Shown one piece after another: positions 11,191 to 22,740 of a stretch of DNA of 64,000 nucleotides; the first letter of the stretch is position 1, and every line of letters starts with the position of its first letter. The notes under the pieces were generated by a model. That model saw nothing but the letters and a program-made list of their open reading frames with translations. It was not told the DNA's origin and searched no databases. A program made the position numbers and the translations under genes. Source of the stretch: Acridotheres tristis (Eukaryota > Chordata > Aves > Passeriformes > Sturnidae); the NCBI GenBank assembly GCA_037013685.1, contig CM072892.1, forward strand, positions 434,001 through 498,000. Direction: 5' to 3'.

Positions 11191-11674
11191 TGGGACAAAC
11201 ACCAGAGGTTTGTTACAAAAAGGAGACAGAGGAAAACTTTTATTTTATTAAATAAAAGGAGAGGCCATGGGGTCTCTCATTCCCCTGGGCTCTCTCAGAT
11301 TTTTGGAGCACTCAGCCTCCCTTTTTATCCCAATTTCCCATCCACATTTCCCTCTCTCTTTCCCCATGGGCTGAGGTACCTGAGAGGCACAGACTTCCCA
11401 AACCCTGATCCCTGAGATTCCCCTCTGATGTACAACCCTCCCTTTGCATTTTCAATTCTTATGCAATTCATGGTTTTTCCCCATTGCTTCTTTCATCTTT
11501 CAATATCCAATTCCATTGATCAGCAAACCTGCAGTTTGTTTGTAAAGGGAAATCTCTTTTTCCATTCATCAATCAGTGGAATCCATCCCATTGTTGGTTT
11601 TATCTCTCAGTGCTGGTTTTATCCACCAGCAGCCCCACAGCTCGTTTGGAAAGACAAATCCAACATTCCTGTCA
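11191..11674 (-). mobile_element. Solo LTR, inverted sister of the 3.6 kb copy
   Basis: Reverse complement aligns along its length with 3647-4143. It starts TGACAGGAATGTTGGA (right end, 11674) and has the same TATA-like ATAAAAAGGG (about 11321-11330 on this strand), an A+T-rich polyadenylation region (11238-11256) and the CCTCTGGTGTTTGT block. The terminal CATTTTCCTGACA of the first copy is absent; this copy ends TTTGTCCCA. I see no clear target duplication, so the 3' end may be truncated or the copy is a variant. Confidence 0.82.
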
Positions 11675-12289
11675 GATCTGACCCCAGCCCTCCACGGGCT
11701 CCTCTCAGAGCAGGTGGGACCCAGACTCATCTGTTCTGTAACCACAGAACCATCCAGGCTGGGAAGGATCATCAGTCACTCCTCTGCTGCCAAACACCCC
11801 CAGCTGATCAGGAGCTCCTTGACCCACAGCAGATCAAGTTTGTTTGATTTTACTTGATCAGGTTTACAAACAGAGTTCACTGGGCTGTGTCCTCCTCTGG
11901 GACATTCCTGGGGTGCAGCCCTGGCAGGATTTGGTCAAGCCCTGCTCATCTTTGTCTCCTCTCTGCTGTGAACGGGGACAAAGGAAGTTGTGATTGGGTA
12001 TCTATGGAAGAAATTGGGACAACTCAATCGTGTTCTAGAATTCCTCAACCCCAACAAATAAACCTTGGAAGAATGAGGCTGGAGGCCAGGAAGGAGGGAG
12101 GGGAGGCTGAGGGGTTTGCACAGCCTGGGGGATGTTCCTGCCGTGGAGGGGATGGATCCGGGGGGCACCGTGGGGAGGCAGTGCCAGAATGGGCATTTTC
12201 ATTTTCATTCCTGTGAGTTTGACGCTTATCTGGAGACCTCCGAGTGTCCTGCAAAGGGAATTTCCCTGCACTCAGAATGTCGGTGTTGT
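11675..12289. other. Unique sequence with a possible CR1 scrap
   Basis: Around 11737-11775 the words ACCACAGAACCATCCAGGC and GGGAAGGATCATCAGTC resemble an old minus-strand CR1 tail, too diverged to delimit. The rest is single copy. Confidence 0.4.
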
Positions 12290-12420
12290 GACAAACGAGG
12301 TTCACTTTCCCGCTAAATTTTCAAAGGTTTACTAAAAGACAATAAGAGACAATAAAGCAAAAGGTAATTGACCTTCAGCCACGAGCACGCCCTAACTCGG
12401 AAAACTTCTTTAAATGCATC
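12290..12420 (+). mobile_element. Possible LTR 3' end remnant
   Basis: GTGACAAACGAGGTTCAC leads to CAAAGGTTTACTAAAAG and to closely spaced AATAAG and AATAAAG words (12340-12357), a layout like the R-U5 part of avian ERV LTRs. There is no second copy in the window and no boundary, so the call rests on general appearance only. Confidence 0.3.
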
Positions 12421-12780
12421 AACCTGTTGAATATTCATAGACCTTCATGCATTATTCAAAACGATCCCCCACACACACCCTGTAAATCAACTTTTTTTTT
12501 TTTTTTTCCTCCTTGTGGCTCCATCCTGTCGATATTCCCTGATAATGGAAGATCAATAAATTCCTTCCCTGGGGTTCTGGTGTCCGATAATGCAAGAATG
12601 TGAAGAATTTCCTGATTATCTTTTTTTTTTTTTTTAAACCATTCTCTGAGTTAGTCACATGAACGAAAATCTGTTTACATCACCATGTTATAGAGCATGA
12701 AAAATATGTATTTACCACATTAGTATTTCTAAGTTTTGTTAATAGTAGAAATAAAGAAATGATATTCACACAACAAAGTT
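12421..12780. other. AT-rich unique sequence with two poly-T tracts
   Basis: Poly-T runs at about 12491-12507 and 12621-12635. The right end (12764-12780) is the 17-bp word that recurs after the next element. Confidence 0.55.
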
Positions 12781-13216
12781 ACACTTTGGGCACTTGGGGA
12801 CACGGTGGCCTTGGCAGGGGGAAGAGCTGGGCTCAGCCTTGGAGGCATTTCCCAACCTTAGAGATTCTCTGAGCAGCTGTTGAATCTGAGCTGGGTGATT
12901 TCCTACCTGGGAAGCAATAGCAGAGGCAGGAGATGGAAAATAACATTCCTGGGGCTCTGTCTCAGTTGTCCAGCACTGGGGACAGGCAGAGGCTCCTGAG
13001 GGAGGTGTGGAGGGGCAGAGATTTTGTGGGGTGGTGGCAGAAGATGGAGAGAGCTGATCCTGGTTACTATGGTAGGAGGCAGGCTGTGATCTGGCTGTGC
13101 ATCTAAAATTAGGGAAAAAACCCCAAACTTTCCCCCCTTTTTAAACCTCTATTACCTTAGGGAGCCCAAACTCTGAAGGAATTCCAGTTGGGTTACTGTA
13201 TTCACACAGCAAAGTT
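12764..13216 (+). mobile_element. 405-bp dispersed repeat (copy A) with flanking direct repeats
   Basis: Core 12791-13195 is nearly identical to 15790-16195 in the same orientation. A 17-base direct repeat, ATTCACACARCAAAGTT, flanks copy A (12764-12780 and 13200-13216) with one A/G difference, which looks like a target-site duplication. No poly-A tail, CR1 tail or TG...CA LTR ends are evident. On the minus strand the core holds a TTTAAAAAGGGG word that could be a TATA box. The family is not recognised; it may be a non-autonomous retroposon or an LTR fragment. Confidence 0.7.
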
Positions 13217-13361
13217 TTCCAACATTATACATACAGCATCCATTTTAGTATTTGGGAGAAGCCAATAACAGAATATGTGGGTGAGGAGGGCCCTGTGTCA
13301 CTGTGAGTCCTGAGGGAGCCCGGGGTGTCCAGGGGGGACAGTGACCCCCAGCAGCAGAGCT

Positions 13362-13416
13362 CTCTGCCCAGGGGTGCCCAGGGGTGCCCAGGGGTGCCCA
13401 GGGGTGCCCAGGGGCC
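13362..13416 (+). repeat. 10-bp repeat (GGGGTGCCCA)
   Basis: Four perfect GGGGTGCCCA units with one degenerate unit on each side. Confidence 0.9.
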
Positions 13417-13500
13417 AGGGGAGGCACTGGGATGTGCCAGGACAAACCTGGGCTCCAGAGCAGCCCCAGGGGCTTGTGTGGGGCTGTTTGGGGTGATTTT

Positions 13501-13892
13501 GGTCCCTGCCCTGGGGAGACAGAGACAGTAAGAACAGCGACACACACGGGCCCCTTCAGGGGAAAAAGGCCAATTTATTGTACAGCCAGCCCGGATTTAA
13601 AGTGTGTCAGTGCAGCCAGGACAGGACAGGAGCTGATGGGACAATTGGGAAAAACATCCTTGGGACAGCACCTCAGGATGTGTCCCACGGCAAAGACACC
13701 AGGGGTTAATGTTGGTGATGAATTCCACTCTGTTTGTCACCGTGTTGTCACCCTGGGAGACTCCTCCCTAACTGAAGCTGCAGTCAGCTTGGCAGCCTGG
13801 GAATGGAGCTGAGAGTCAGGAGAAACCCAGGCCTGGAGAGGAATCCTCAGGCTGTCATTTCCTAGCCCTATAAATGTGTGTGTGCCCACAGG
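13501..13892 (-). mobile_element. LTR-like dispersed repeat, copy A
   Basis: Very similar over about 390 bases to 44184-44570 in the same orientation. On the minus strand a CAATAAATTGG word (AATAAA complementing 13574-13579) follows a TTTAAAT-containing stretch, an LTR-like arrangement. The apparent shared 60-90 codon plus frame (CTASPDLKCVSAART) comes from the duplicated noncoding sequence. No target duplication was found. Confidence 0.65.
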
Positions 13893-14923
<1,031 letters not shown>

Positions 14924-14938
14924 TCAGAGCCCATCAGC

Positions 14939-15000
14939 CTTTTTTATCCTTTTTTATCCTTTTTTATCCTTTTTGATCTTTTTTGATCCTTTTTCATTCC
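14939..15000 (+). repeat. 10-bp T-rich repeat (TTTTTATCCT)
   Basis: Six units, the last three changed to TTTTGATC and TTTTCATTCC. It lies 35 bases from the G-rich array, so strand composition changes abruptly. Confidence 0.9.
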
Positions 15001-15224
15001 AGAGAAAAAGTGGGAGAGCACTTGGACTGATGCTGGGACTTAGGGAGGTTTGGGGTCTTTAGTCCTGGGTCCCACCCCCCAATTTCCTGGGCACTGCAGG
15101 GACTCAGCTCCAGGGTCCAGGGGTGAGAAACAAAGGTGGTGTCGGGTTTTATCTTCTTTTTTTTTTCCAGGGTCGGGATTAAATGTTCGAGAGGATATTT
15201 ATTTTCCAGACTCAGATGTTTATT

Positions 15225-15740
15225 GGTTCTTATTTCTATTACAGTCCCACAAACCATGAGTTCTACAGCATTTCAAACTAACAAACTGAAAATGGAGCCC
15301 AACCTCTCTCTACAAGGCCTTTTAAGGATAAACTGTCCAATTAAGAAATGACACCTAAATTATTTTTATTTTTAACCCAATAATCAAACACAATGACCTG
15401 CAGTGCAGAATTTTCTATCCAATTAAACAAGATCACCCAAACCCATGAAGGAGGAGGTGAAGGACAAAGCTCTGCCCTAAACCCTCCATCTTTATATTTA
15501 TTACTATATTCTAAACCCTTAAACTCTAAGTTTTTCCCCGTGTGATATTGCACATTTCTGTTCAAACTCCACACCCACAATCCCAGTTCTATCATTCCAT
15601 TCTGGAAGCTTCTCCAGCCTCAGGTTAAATGCAGAGTTCTGCTGGGGTCAGTGCCTGTCAGCACAGAAAATTTAAAATTCTCAGTGCCCAGGGTTCCAGC
15701 AGGGTGGGATGAAATGCCAGCAGCATTTCCTGGGCACCCA
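15225..15740 (-). mobile_element. LTR-like AT-rich block
   Basis: AT-rich sequence with AAAAATAAAAATAA on the minus strand near 15360 and a style (long runs of CTAAACCCTTAAACTC words) like songbird ERV LTRs. There is no second copy in the window and no termini can be fixed. It could instead be ordinary AT-rich DNA. Confidence 0.35.
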
Positions 15741-15787
15741 GAGCTCAACATCCCCATCCCTGCAGGGATTTAAAGCTGTGGGGATGT

Positions 15788-16196
15788 GACACTTGGGGAC
15801 ACGGTGGCCTTGGCAGGGGGAAGAGCTGGGCTCAGCCTTGGAGGGATTTCCCAACCTTAGAGATTCTCGGAGCAGCTGTTGAATCTGAGCTGGGTGATTT
15901 CCTACCTGGGAAGCAATAGCAGAGGCAGGAGATGGAAAATAACATTCCTGGGGCTCTGTCTCAGTTGTCCAGCACTGGGGACAGGCAGAGGCTCCTGAGG
16001 GAGGTGTGGAGGGGCAGAGATTTTGTGGGGTGGTGGCAGAAGATGGAGAGAGCTGATCCTGGTTTCTATGGTAGGGGGCAGGCTGTGATCTGGCTGTGCA
16101 TCTAAAATTAGGGAAAAAAACCCCAAACTTTCTCCCCTTTTTAATCCTCTATTACCTTAGGGAGCCCAAACTCTGAAGGAATTCCAGCTGGGTTAG
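15788..16196 (+). mobile_element. 405-bp dispersed repeat (copy B)
   Basis: Direct-orientation sister of 12791-13195, with about a dozen differences seen by eye. Flanks differ from copy A, so this is not a simple segmental duplication. No convincing target duplication is visible here. Confidence 0.8.
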
Positions 16197-16409
16197 GAAT
16201 CATTCGGGAGTCCACAGCCACCAGCTGATAAACAGCTGTGGTTTAGGCAGAGCTTAACACGGGGAGCAGCCCAAGGCCGGGGCTGAGCCGGGGCTGGGGG
16301 GTGTCAGCGACCAGGGGCAGCTCCCCCAGCCCCAGCACGGCTCCATCGTGGGGAAACAAATCTGCAACAGAGCCAGAGCTGGGCCAGCCTCTGCCAGCAG
16401 CTCCTGCCC

Positions 16410-16587
16410 GGGCTCCTGTCCCTGTCCCTGTTCCCCTGTGTCCCTGTGTCCCTGTCCCTGTGTCCCTGTCCCTGTCCCTGTGTCCCTGTCCCTGTGTCCC
16501 CATCCCTGTCCCCATTGCTGTCCCTGTCCCTGTCTCTGTGTCCCTGTGTCCCTGTCCCTGTCCCTGTCCCTGCCCGGGCTCCTGCCC

Positions 16588-16618
<31 letters not shown>

Positions 16619-16654
16619 TCCCCATCCCTGTCCCCATTGCTCTCCCTATCCCTA

Positions 16655-16686
<32 letters not shown>

Positions 16687-16720
16687 TCCCTGTCCCTGTC
16701 TCTGTGTCCCTGTGTCCCTG

Positions 16721-16760
<40 letters not shown>

Positions 16761-16838
16761 TCCCCATCCTTGTCCCCATTGCTGTCCCTGTCCCTGTTCC
16801 TGTCCCTGTCCCTGTCCCTGCCCGGGCTCCTGCTCTGT
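16410..16838 (+). repeat. 6-bp array (CCCTGT) with higher-order units
   Basis: CCCTGT hexamers broken by TGTCCC and, three times (about 16498, 16619, 16760), by a CCCCATCC..TGTCCCCATTGCT block, so hexamers are nested in a unit of roughly 120-140 bases. Read on the minus strand it is GGGACA, the motif that also dominates 20967-21090. Confidence 0.93.
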
Positions 16839-17413
16839 CCCTTTAGGGTTCTGAGCTGGCCCTGCTGCTGCGGCCCCTTCTGCTGTGCCTGCAGCCCTTG
16901 TCCTTCATCCTTGTCCTTCATCTGTCCCCTCCTTGCAGCCCCTTGTCCTCTCCCTGCAGCCCCCGTCCTGCTTGTCCTGCACCTGCAGCCCCTCCTCTGT
17001 CCCTGCCGCCCCTGTCCCGTCCGTGCCGCCCCAGGCTGTGCTGTCACTGCCCGTTTGTTCCTCTGTCCCGTTCCCCTTGGCAGCACCATCCGTGTGCCCT
17101 GCGCCTTCCCTGGCAGGGCGTGCCCAGCCGCAGCCCCAGGTGTGCTCCAGGTGTGATTCCTGCCCGGAGCTGGCCGTAGCTAATTCTCAGACTCGTTGGA
17201 GTGTTGCTCTGCTCCATTATTTCCTCTTTCTGAGTGTGTCAATTTATGCTGCTTCCACCGAATTACATCAGTTATTAGAAATGTTCTACAGTGATCTTTA
17301 AATATCATCTGTGTCATAAATATTTTATGACATTTTCAGTGGCAAATGGTGACTTTAATCAGACTCTGGAGAAATCCGGCTGGGAGAGCACCCTGGGCCA
17401 GGGGCCCTTCAGT
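16839..17413. other. Unique sequence, C-rich then AT-rich
   Basis: CTGCAGCCC and CTTGTCC words recur irregularly at 16865-17035. From 17190 the DNA is AT-rich and single copy. No gene supported. Confidence 0.5.
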
Positions 17414-18045
17414 GAGCAGGTGTGCTGTGTGTGTACCTGTGCAGGTGTGCTGTGTGTGTGTACCTGGGCAGGTGTGCTGTGTGTGTACCTGTGCAGTTGT
17501 GCTGTGTGTGTGTACCTGGGCAGGTGTGCTGTGTGTGTGTACCTGGGCAGGTGTGCTCTGTGTGTGTGTGTGTACCTGTCCAGGAATTCTGTGTGTGTAC
17601 CTGTACAGGTGTGCTGTGTGTGTGTGTGTACCTGTGCAGGTGTGCTGTGTGTGTGTACCTGGGCAGGTGTGCTGTGTGTGTACCTGTACAGGTGTGCTGT
17701 GTGTGTGTACCTGGGCAGGTGTGCTGTGTGTGTGTACCTGGGCAGGTGTGCTCTGTGTGTGTGTGTGTACCTGTGCAGGAATTCTGTGTGTGTACCTGTA
17801 CAGGTGTGCTGTGTGTGTGTACCTGGGCAGGTGTGCTGTGTGTGTGTACCTGGGCAGGTGTGCTCTGTGTGTGTGTGTGTACCTGTGCAGGAGTGCTGTG
17901 TGTGTACCTGTGCAGGAATTCTGTGTGTGTACCTGTGCAGGTGTGCTCTGTGTGTGTGTACCTGGGCAGGTGTGCTCTGTGTGTGTGTACCTGTACAGGT
18001 GTGCTGTGTGTGTGTGTGTGTACCTGGACAGGTGTGCTGTGTGTT
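17414..18045 (+). repeat. 25-30 bp TG-rich minisatellite
   Basis: Units of GCAGGTGTGCTGTG, a variable TG run and TACCTG. Unit length varies with the TG run. Alternate units carry GGAATTC in place of GGTGTGC, and groups of units repeat as blocks. All plus frames and two minus frames are open through it. Alternating TG is Z-DNA-prone. Confidence 0.94.
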
Positions 18046-18112
18046 CTGGCCGCACTGCCCGCAGTGGTCACACCTGGGGCTGTCCCCGCCCTCGGGGCTC
18101 AGTGCTGAGCAA

Positions 18113-18212
18113 AGCCCAGCCCAGCCCAGCCCAGCCCAGCCCGGCCCAGCCCAGCCCAGCCCGGCCCAGCCCAGCCCAGCCCAGCCCAGCCCGGCCCAGC
18201 CCAGCCCGGCCC
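18113..18212 (+). repeat. (CCCAG)n pentanucleotide array
   Basis: About 20 CCCAG/CCCGG pentamers. The complementary strand reads CTGGG, a G-quadruplex motif. Confidence 0.95.
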
Positions 18213-18432
18213 ATTCAGGCTCCCCACACTGTGCAGGCGGAGCTGCTGGGAGATAACCGGGTCTGCCTGGAGCTCCTGTGCCACCCTGCCTGGCTGGGGC
18301 TGGACAGGACCCTGGAGCTGCTCCAGGTGTGGGGACATGAACATGGACAGGTGTCCCCAGCCCAGCTGGCTCAGGGCTCTGTCCCCACAGGGGAGCCCGG
18401 CTGGTGTGGCCATCAGGAGAACCCTGCCTGCA
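18213..18432. other. Unique GC-rich spacer
   Basis: About 220 bases of single-copy sequence between two arrays. No feature seen. Confidence 0.5.
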
Positions 18433-18800
18433 GCCCCTGAGCATCCCCTGAGCATCCCCTGAGCATCCTCTGAGCATCCCCTGAGCATCCCCTGAACATC
18501 CCCTGAGCATCCCCTGAGCATCCCCTGAGCATCCCCTGAGCATCCCCTGAGCATCCCCTGAACATCCCCTGAGCATCCCCTGAACATCCCCTGAACATCC
18601 CCTGAGCATCCCCTGAGCATCCCCTGAGCATCCTCTGAGCATCCCCTGAGCATCCCCTGAGCATCCCCTGAACATCCCCTGAACATCCCCTGAGCATCCC
18701 CTGAGCATCCCCTGAACATCCCCTGAGCATCCCCTGAACATCCCCTGAACATCCCCTGAGCATCCCCTGAGCATCCCCTGAGCATCCCCTGAGCACCCCC
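18433..18800 (+). repeat. 11-bp minisatellite (GCATCCCCTGA)
   Basis: About 33 units. Variation is almost confined to GCATCC/ACATCC, plus three units with CTCTGA. The order of G and A variants repeats in blocks, suggesting multi-unit amplification. Confidence 0.96.
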
Positions 18801-18878
18801 TGGCCTCACTGGGGATCTGGAGGGGGTGGGACACTGGGAGAGCTGGGGCTCCAATCCTGTCTGTCAGGGCTGTGTCCA

Positions 18879-19171
18879 GAGGGTCCTGTGCCATCCCTGG
18901 CCACAATCCCGAGGGTTCTGTGCCATCCCCGGCCACAATCCCGAGGGTCCTGTGCCATCTCCGGGCACAATCCCGAGGGTCCTGTGCCATCTCCGGGCAC
19001 AATCCCGAGAGTCCTGTGCCATCCCCGGGCACAATCCCGAGGGTCCTGTGCCATCTCCGGGCACAATCCCGAGAGTCCTGTGCCATCCCTGGCCACAATC
19101 CCGAGGGTTCTGTGCCATCCCCGGGCACAATCCCGAGGGTCCTGTGCCATCCCCGGCCACAATCCCGAAGG
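18879..19171 (+). repeat. 32-bp minisatellite, about nine units
   Basis: Unit built from GGGTCCTGTGCCATC, then CCGGGCACAATCCCGA. Variants alternate between CCCGGCC and TCCGGGC and between GGGTCC, GGGTTC and GAGTCC. Confidence 0.95.
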
Positions 19172-19925
19172 TGCCCCCATGGCAGGGGCTGGGCCCTGGC
19201 TGGGCAGTGGCCACAGAGGGGGGGAGCTGCAGGAGGAACCAGCACCCCCAGCCTGGAGATCGGGGTGCTCTCCCCTCGGGCAGTGCATGGCTCACCTGGT
19301 ATTTTTTGAGCTAAAGTGCTCTCATTTCAGACTCTGTATGTAGTTAACTTTTTTTTTTTTTTCCCCAGACTGGAAGTTCTAGAAGTTCTACACAAAAACC
19401 GAGAGGAAAAAGAAAAATTATCTGTGAATTGAGTTCCTCCTGCACAATGATGTGCTTTCCACAGAACGATAAATGTTAAAACACAAAAATTACTACCTGT
19501 GTTTTGGAACAAATCTCTAAAGATAATTAATGTACAGAGACAAGTTTTACCTGTGATTATTCCTCCCAAATATATGGCTGTTGCTGTAGGGAAGGAAAGC
19601 TCTGCATTATAAAACTTCCGTGTGATGGTGATTGCTGGTTAGGAAGGAGAGATGCTGCCATTTACTTGGAGAATTCCACGAATAGCCGAGGTCACGGTGA
19701 TGTGATGACCAGGATGTCACTTCTCACAGATGATGCACAAAAAGCATCTCTGGTGTGGAACGAGTTATTTGAGGCTAAAGAGCACTTCAGAATGAAAAGG
19801 ACGAGTGACAAAAAGGCTGAGTCCCTTCAGCTGAGACACACTGAAAAGTGCAGAGCGGGATGGGGGGGTGGCCAAGAGCAGCTCAGCAGAATCTGCTGGA
19901 AACCAGAGCAAGGGACAGGGAAAGA
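19172..19925. other. Unique sequence, no gene called
   Basis: AT-rich at 19320-19660. A plus frame at 19666-19968 starts outside the repeats and has a charged, helix-like composition (for example NELFEAKEHF), but it begins at TTG, matches nothing I recognise and runs into the next array, so it is not called. Confidence 0.45.
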
Positions 19926-20279
19926 GCAGGATGAGGGGCAGGGGAGGATGAGGGGCAGGGGAGGATGAGGGGCAGGGGAGGATGAGGGGCAGGGGAGGAT
20001 GGAGGGCAGGGGAGGATGGAGGGCAGGGGAGGATGAGGGGCAGGGGAGGATGAGGGGCAGGTTAAGGTGCAGGGGAGGATGAGGGGCAGGGGAGGATGAG
20101 GGGCAGGGGAGGATGAGGGGCAGGGGAGGATGAGGGGCAGGGGAGGATGGAGGGCAGGGGAGGATGGAGGGCAGGGGAGGATGAGGGGCAGGGGAGGATG
20201 AGGGGCAGGGGAGGATGAGGGGCAGGTTAAGGTGCAGGGGAGGATGAGGGGCAGGGGAGGATGAAGGGCAGGTTAAGGT
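19926..20279 (+). repeat. 17-bp minisatellite (GGATGAGGGGCAGGGGA)
   Basis: About 20 units. A variant GGATGGAGGGCAGGGGA and a GCAGGTTAAGGTGCAG interruption recur in the same order, giving a higher-order repeat of roughly 170-180 bases. Confidence 0.94.
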
Positions 20280-20421
20280 CTCTCTCCTTGCTGGGGAGGG
20301 GCTCTGTCAGCGCTGCTGGTCCCTGCGCTGCCTCTGCACCTCCCTGGCAGAGCTCACGGGGCAGGAGAGCTCCAGGGACAACCCCAAAGGCCGGGGCTGC
20401 TGTCCTTGGAGGGGGCTGGAA

Positions 20422-20545
20422 TGGAGGAACAGCTCCAGGAATGGTGTGGGATGGATGAACAGCCTCAGGAGTGGTGTTGGTTGTGATGAACAGCTCCAGG
20501 AATGGTGTGGGATGGATGAACAGCCTCAGGAGTGGTATGGGATGA
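20422..20545 (+). repeat. Short tandem duplication, about 50-60 bp twice
   Basis: AACAGCTCCAGGAATGGTG, GGATGGATGAACAGCC and TCAGGAGTGGT occur in the same order twice. Confidence 0.85.
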
Positions 20546-20966
20546 GCTGATGTTGCTGTGGGTCCCAGTTCTGACCCAAAGCAGACCCAGGCTGGGTCAG
20601 TGCCCGGGCCAGCAGGGCAGGGGCTGGGTGGTCCCTGGGGCTGCCAGGGGAGCAGTTGGGGGGTGCTGGATCCAGCGCTGCCTGTGAGCAGGAAATCTGG
20701 AAACGGCAGAACCCGAATTGGGAACGTTCAGCAGAGCGAGGTGCAGCAGCCCCAGCCTGTGGGGTTCCTGCTCCCTGAGCACATCCTGGCCATTCCCAGA
20801 ATCCCAGAAGGGACTGCGTGGGAAGGGACCCCAAAACCTCCCCTCATTCCCACCTGGTGCCCTGGTCAGGGACGCTTCTCACCTGAGAGCCCTGAGCTGC
20901 AGCACCAGCAGCGGGGTCTGGGACAGGAGAGGAGCTGGGCACTGGAGAGGGGGTCCTGGAGGGGCT
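20546..20966. other. Unique GC-rich sequence
   Basis: No gene or element recognised. Frames overlapping here are extensions of the neighbouring repeats. Confidence 0.5.
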
Positions 20967-21017
20967 GGGGACAGGGACAGGGACAGGGACATCCCCTGGG
21001 GACAGGGACATCCCCTG

Positions 21018-21065
<48 letters not shown>

Positions 21066-21090
21066 TTCCTGGGGACAGGGACATTCCCTG
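20967..21090 (+). repeat. (GGGACA)n array
   Basis: About 16 GGGACA hexamers broken by two ATCCCCTGGGGACA and two ATTCC blocks. Same hexamer family as 16410-16838, on the opposite strand. Confidence 0.93.
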
Positions 21091-21599
21091 CTGGAGAGCA
21101 GGCCTGGTTGTTGTGACAGAGCTAATTAAGCTCCTGGGAGAATTTATGCAGAGCTAATAAGAAGCAGAACTAAACGTTGTCTTAATTCACCCCCAAGCTC
21201 ACAGAAATGTTGTTCATTCATGTTGCACTAATTGAGCCAGCAGCCATTAACCCTTTGTGCAGAGACCCTTGGCTCCGAGGGGAATGGAGCTGCACTTCCC
21301 GGGGAGCATCTCCGTGCTCCGGGGTGCTCAGGCCCTTCCCTCCATCCTGCACCGGGGTGAGGTGAGCCAGGGGTGCCAGAGGGCTCAGACAGGAGCTGCT
21401 TTTCCCTCTGCACCCTTGTTGGGCTGGAATTTGCTGCTCACAACCCCTGTGTGTCAGGGAGCAACGTCCCTGCCTCCAGTGGGGTGAGCTTTGAGCTCCT
21501 GGACAATCCACCCCGGATTTGGGGCTGTGTTCACATCCCAGGCTGGGATTTGGGTTTGTGTGGTCAGCACAGGAGAGCCAAGGGCTCTGAGAGTCTTGT
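21091..21599. other. Unique sequence, no gene seen
   Basis: AT-rich at 21110-21240, then GC-rich. No exon supported. Confidence 0.5.
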
Positions 21600-21795
21600 G
21601 GAAGATTTTGGACAAGGGATGGAGGGACAGGACACAGGGAATGGCAGGGATGGATGGGATGTTGGGAATTGGGAATTGGGAATTCCTGGCTGGGCTGGAA
21701 TTGCCAGAGCAGCTGTGGCTGCCCCTGGATCCCTGGCAGTGCCCAAGGCCAGGTTGGACATTGGGACAGTGGGAGGTGTCCCTGCCATGAAGCCA
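21600..21795 (+). mobile_element. CR1 LINE 3' fragment
   Basis: Sense copy that retains a longer 5' part (GGACAAGGGATGGAGGGACA), then AATTGGGAATTCCTGG and the tail up to GTCCCTGCCATG, where it stops short of the usual end. The AATTGGGAATTCCTGG junction type also occurs at 46.7, 50.2 and 54.1 kb. Confidence 0.9.
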
Positions 21796-22569
21796 CTCCT
21801 GGACACTTTATACCCAAATTAAAAAGAGCCACATGAATCACGAAAGGAACTTGGAGCCAGGCACTGGCGGGTCCCTCTTGGAGTCCCCCGCTGGTCCCCA
21901 CCCCAAAAGCCATCAGAAGCACCACCCCAGCCCCAAGGGCAGCACTGCTGCTGGACAGGCACTGGTGCTGTGCAGGGCAGGGTGGGCTCTGCTCGGGGCT
22001 GCAGTGCCAGCCTCACCTCTGCTCTTTGAAGAACACGAGCACTAAATATCATTTTGTGCCCTTTTCATCGTCCTGATCACTTTGAATTCGTGTCATGTTC
22101 CTCGGGAGCACGGGGAGAAGCTGTGCTCTCCTCACATTTCATCACTGAGCTGCTGCAGGAGCTCTTCAGATAAAAAGGAGGCTGCAAAGGCAGGAGCAGG
22201 AGATCAGGCCTGTACTTCTCACATTACTCTTAATCATGTGTTTTCATCCCTTTATCTAGGAAAAAGAAGAAAAAAAAAAGAAAAACTCACTAAACCTCCT
22301 TTGTTCCATACATCTTTCACGTTTCTGACACTTGCTGGTTTATCAGTCACTGCCAAACCATCAGAGACATCAGAGACGAGTGTGGCAATGCTCAGAGCTG
22401 GGGCTGAGCTCAGCCAGGCTCTCCAGGGCTGAAATCTGCCTCAGCCTTGCCCAAAACGTCCCAGACAAGAGACTCCAACCCTGAACTGGAGTCCTGTGAC
22501 AACAGGGCAAGGTGTTTGTCATGTTGAGCTGGGCATGGAAAAGCCTCACTTTGGAACAGTGGAGGTCAA
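21796..22569. other. Unique sequence, no gene seen
   Basis: Single-copy DNA with an A-rich tract at 22260-22290. No feature recognised. Confidence 0.5.
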
Positions 22570-22740
22570 GCACAGCCTTGAAATCACAGAATCCCGGATT
22601 CATTTGGGTTGGAATGAACCTTCAAGGCCTCTCATCCCAGCCCTGCCATGGCAGGGACACCTCCCAGTGTCCCAGTGTCCAGCCTGGCCTCGGGCACTGC
22701 CAGGGATCCAGGGGCAGCCCCAGCTGTGCCAGGGCTCCCT
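22570..22740 (-). mobile_element. CR1 LINE 3' fragment
   Basis: Minus-strand tail: AATCACAGAATCCCGG, then GGGTTGGAATGAACCTTC and the CCATGGCAGGGACACCTCCC block. The complete 3' end is present. Confidence 0.9.

Noticed and set aside
17359..19245. 628-codon protein on the minus strand
   Set aside because: Composed of four unrelated tandem arrays; low complexity throughout. Kept only as a finding about stop-free runs.
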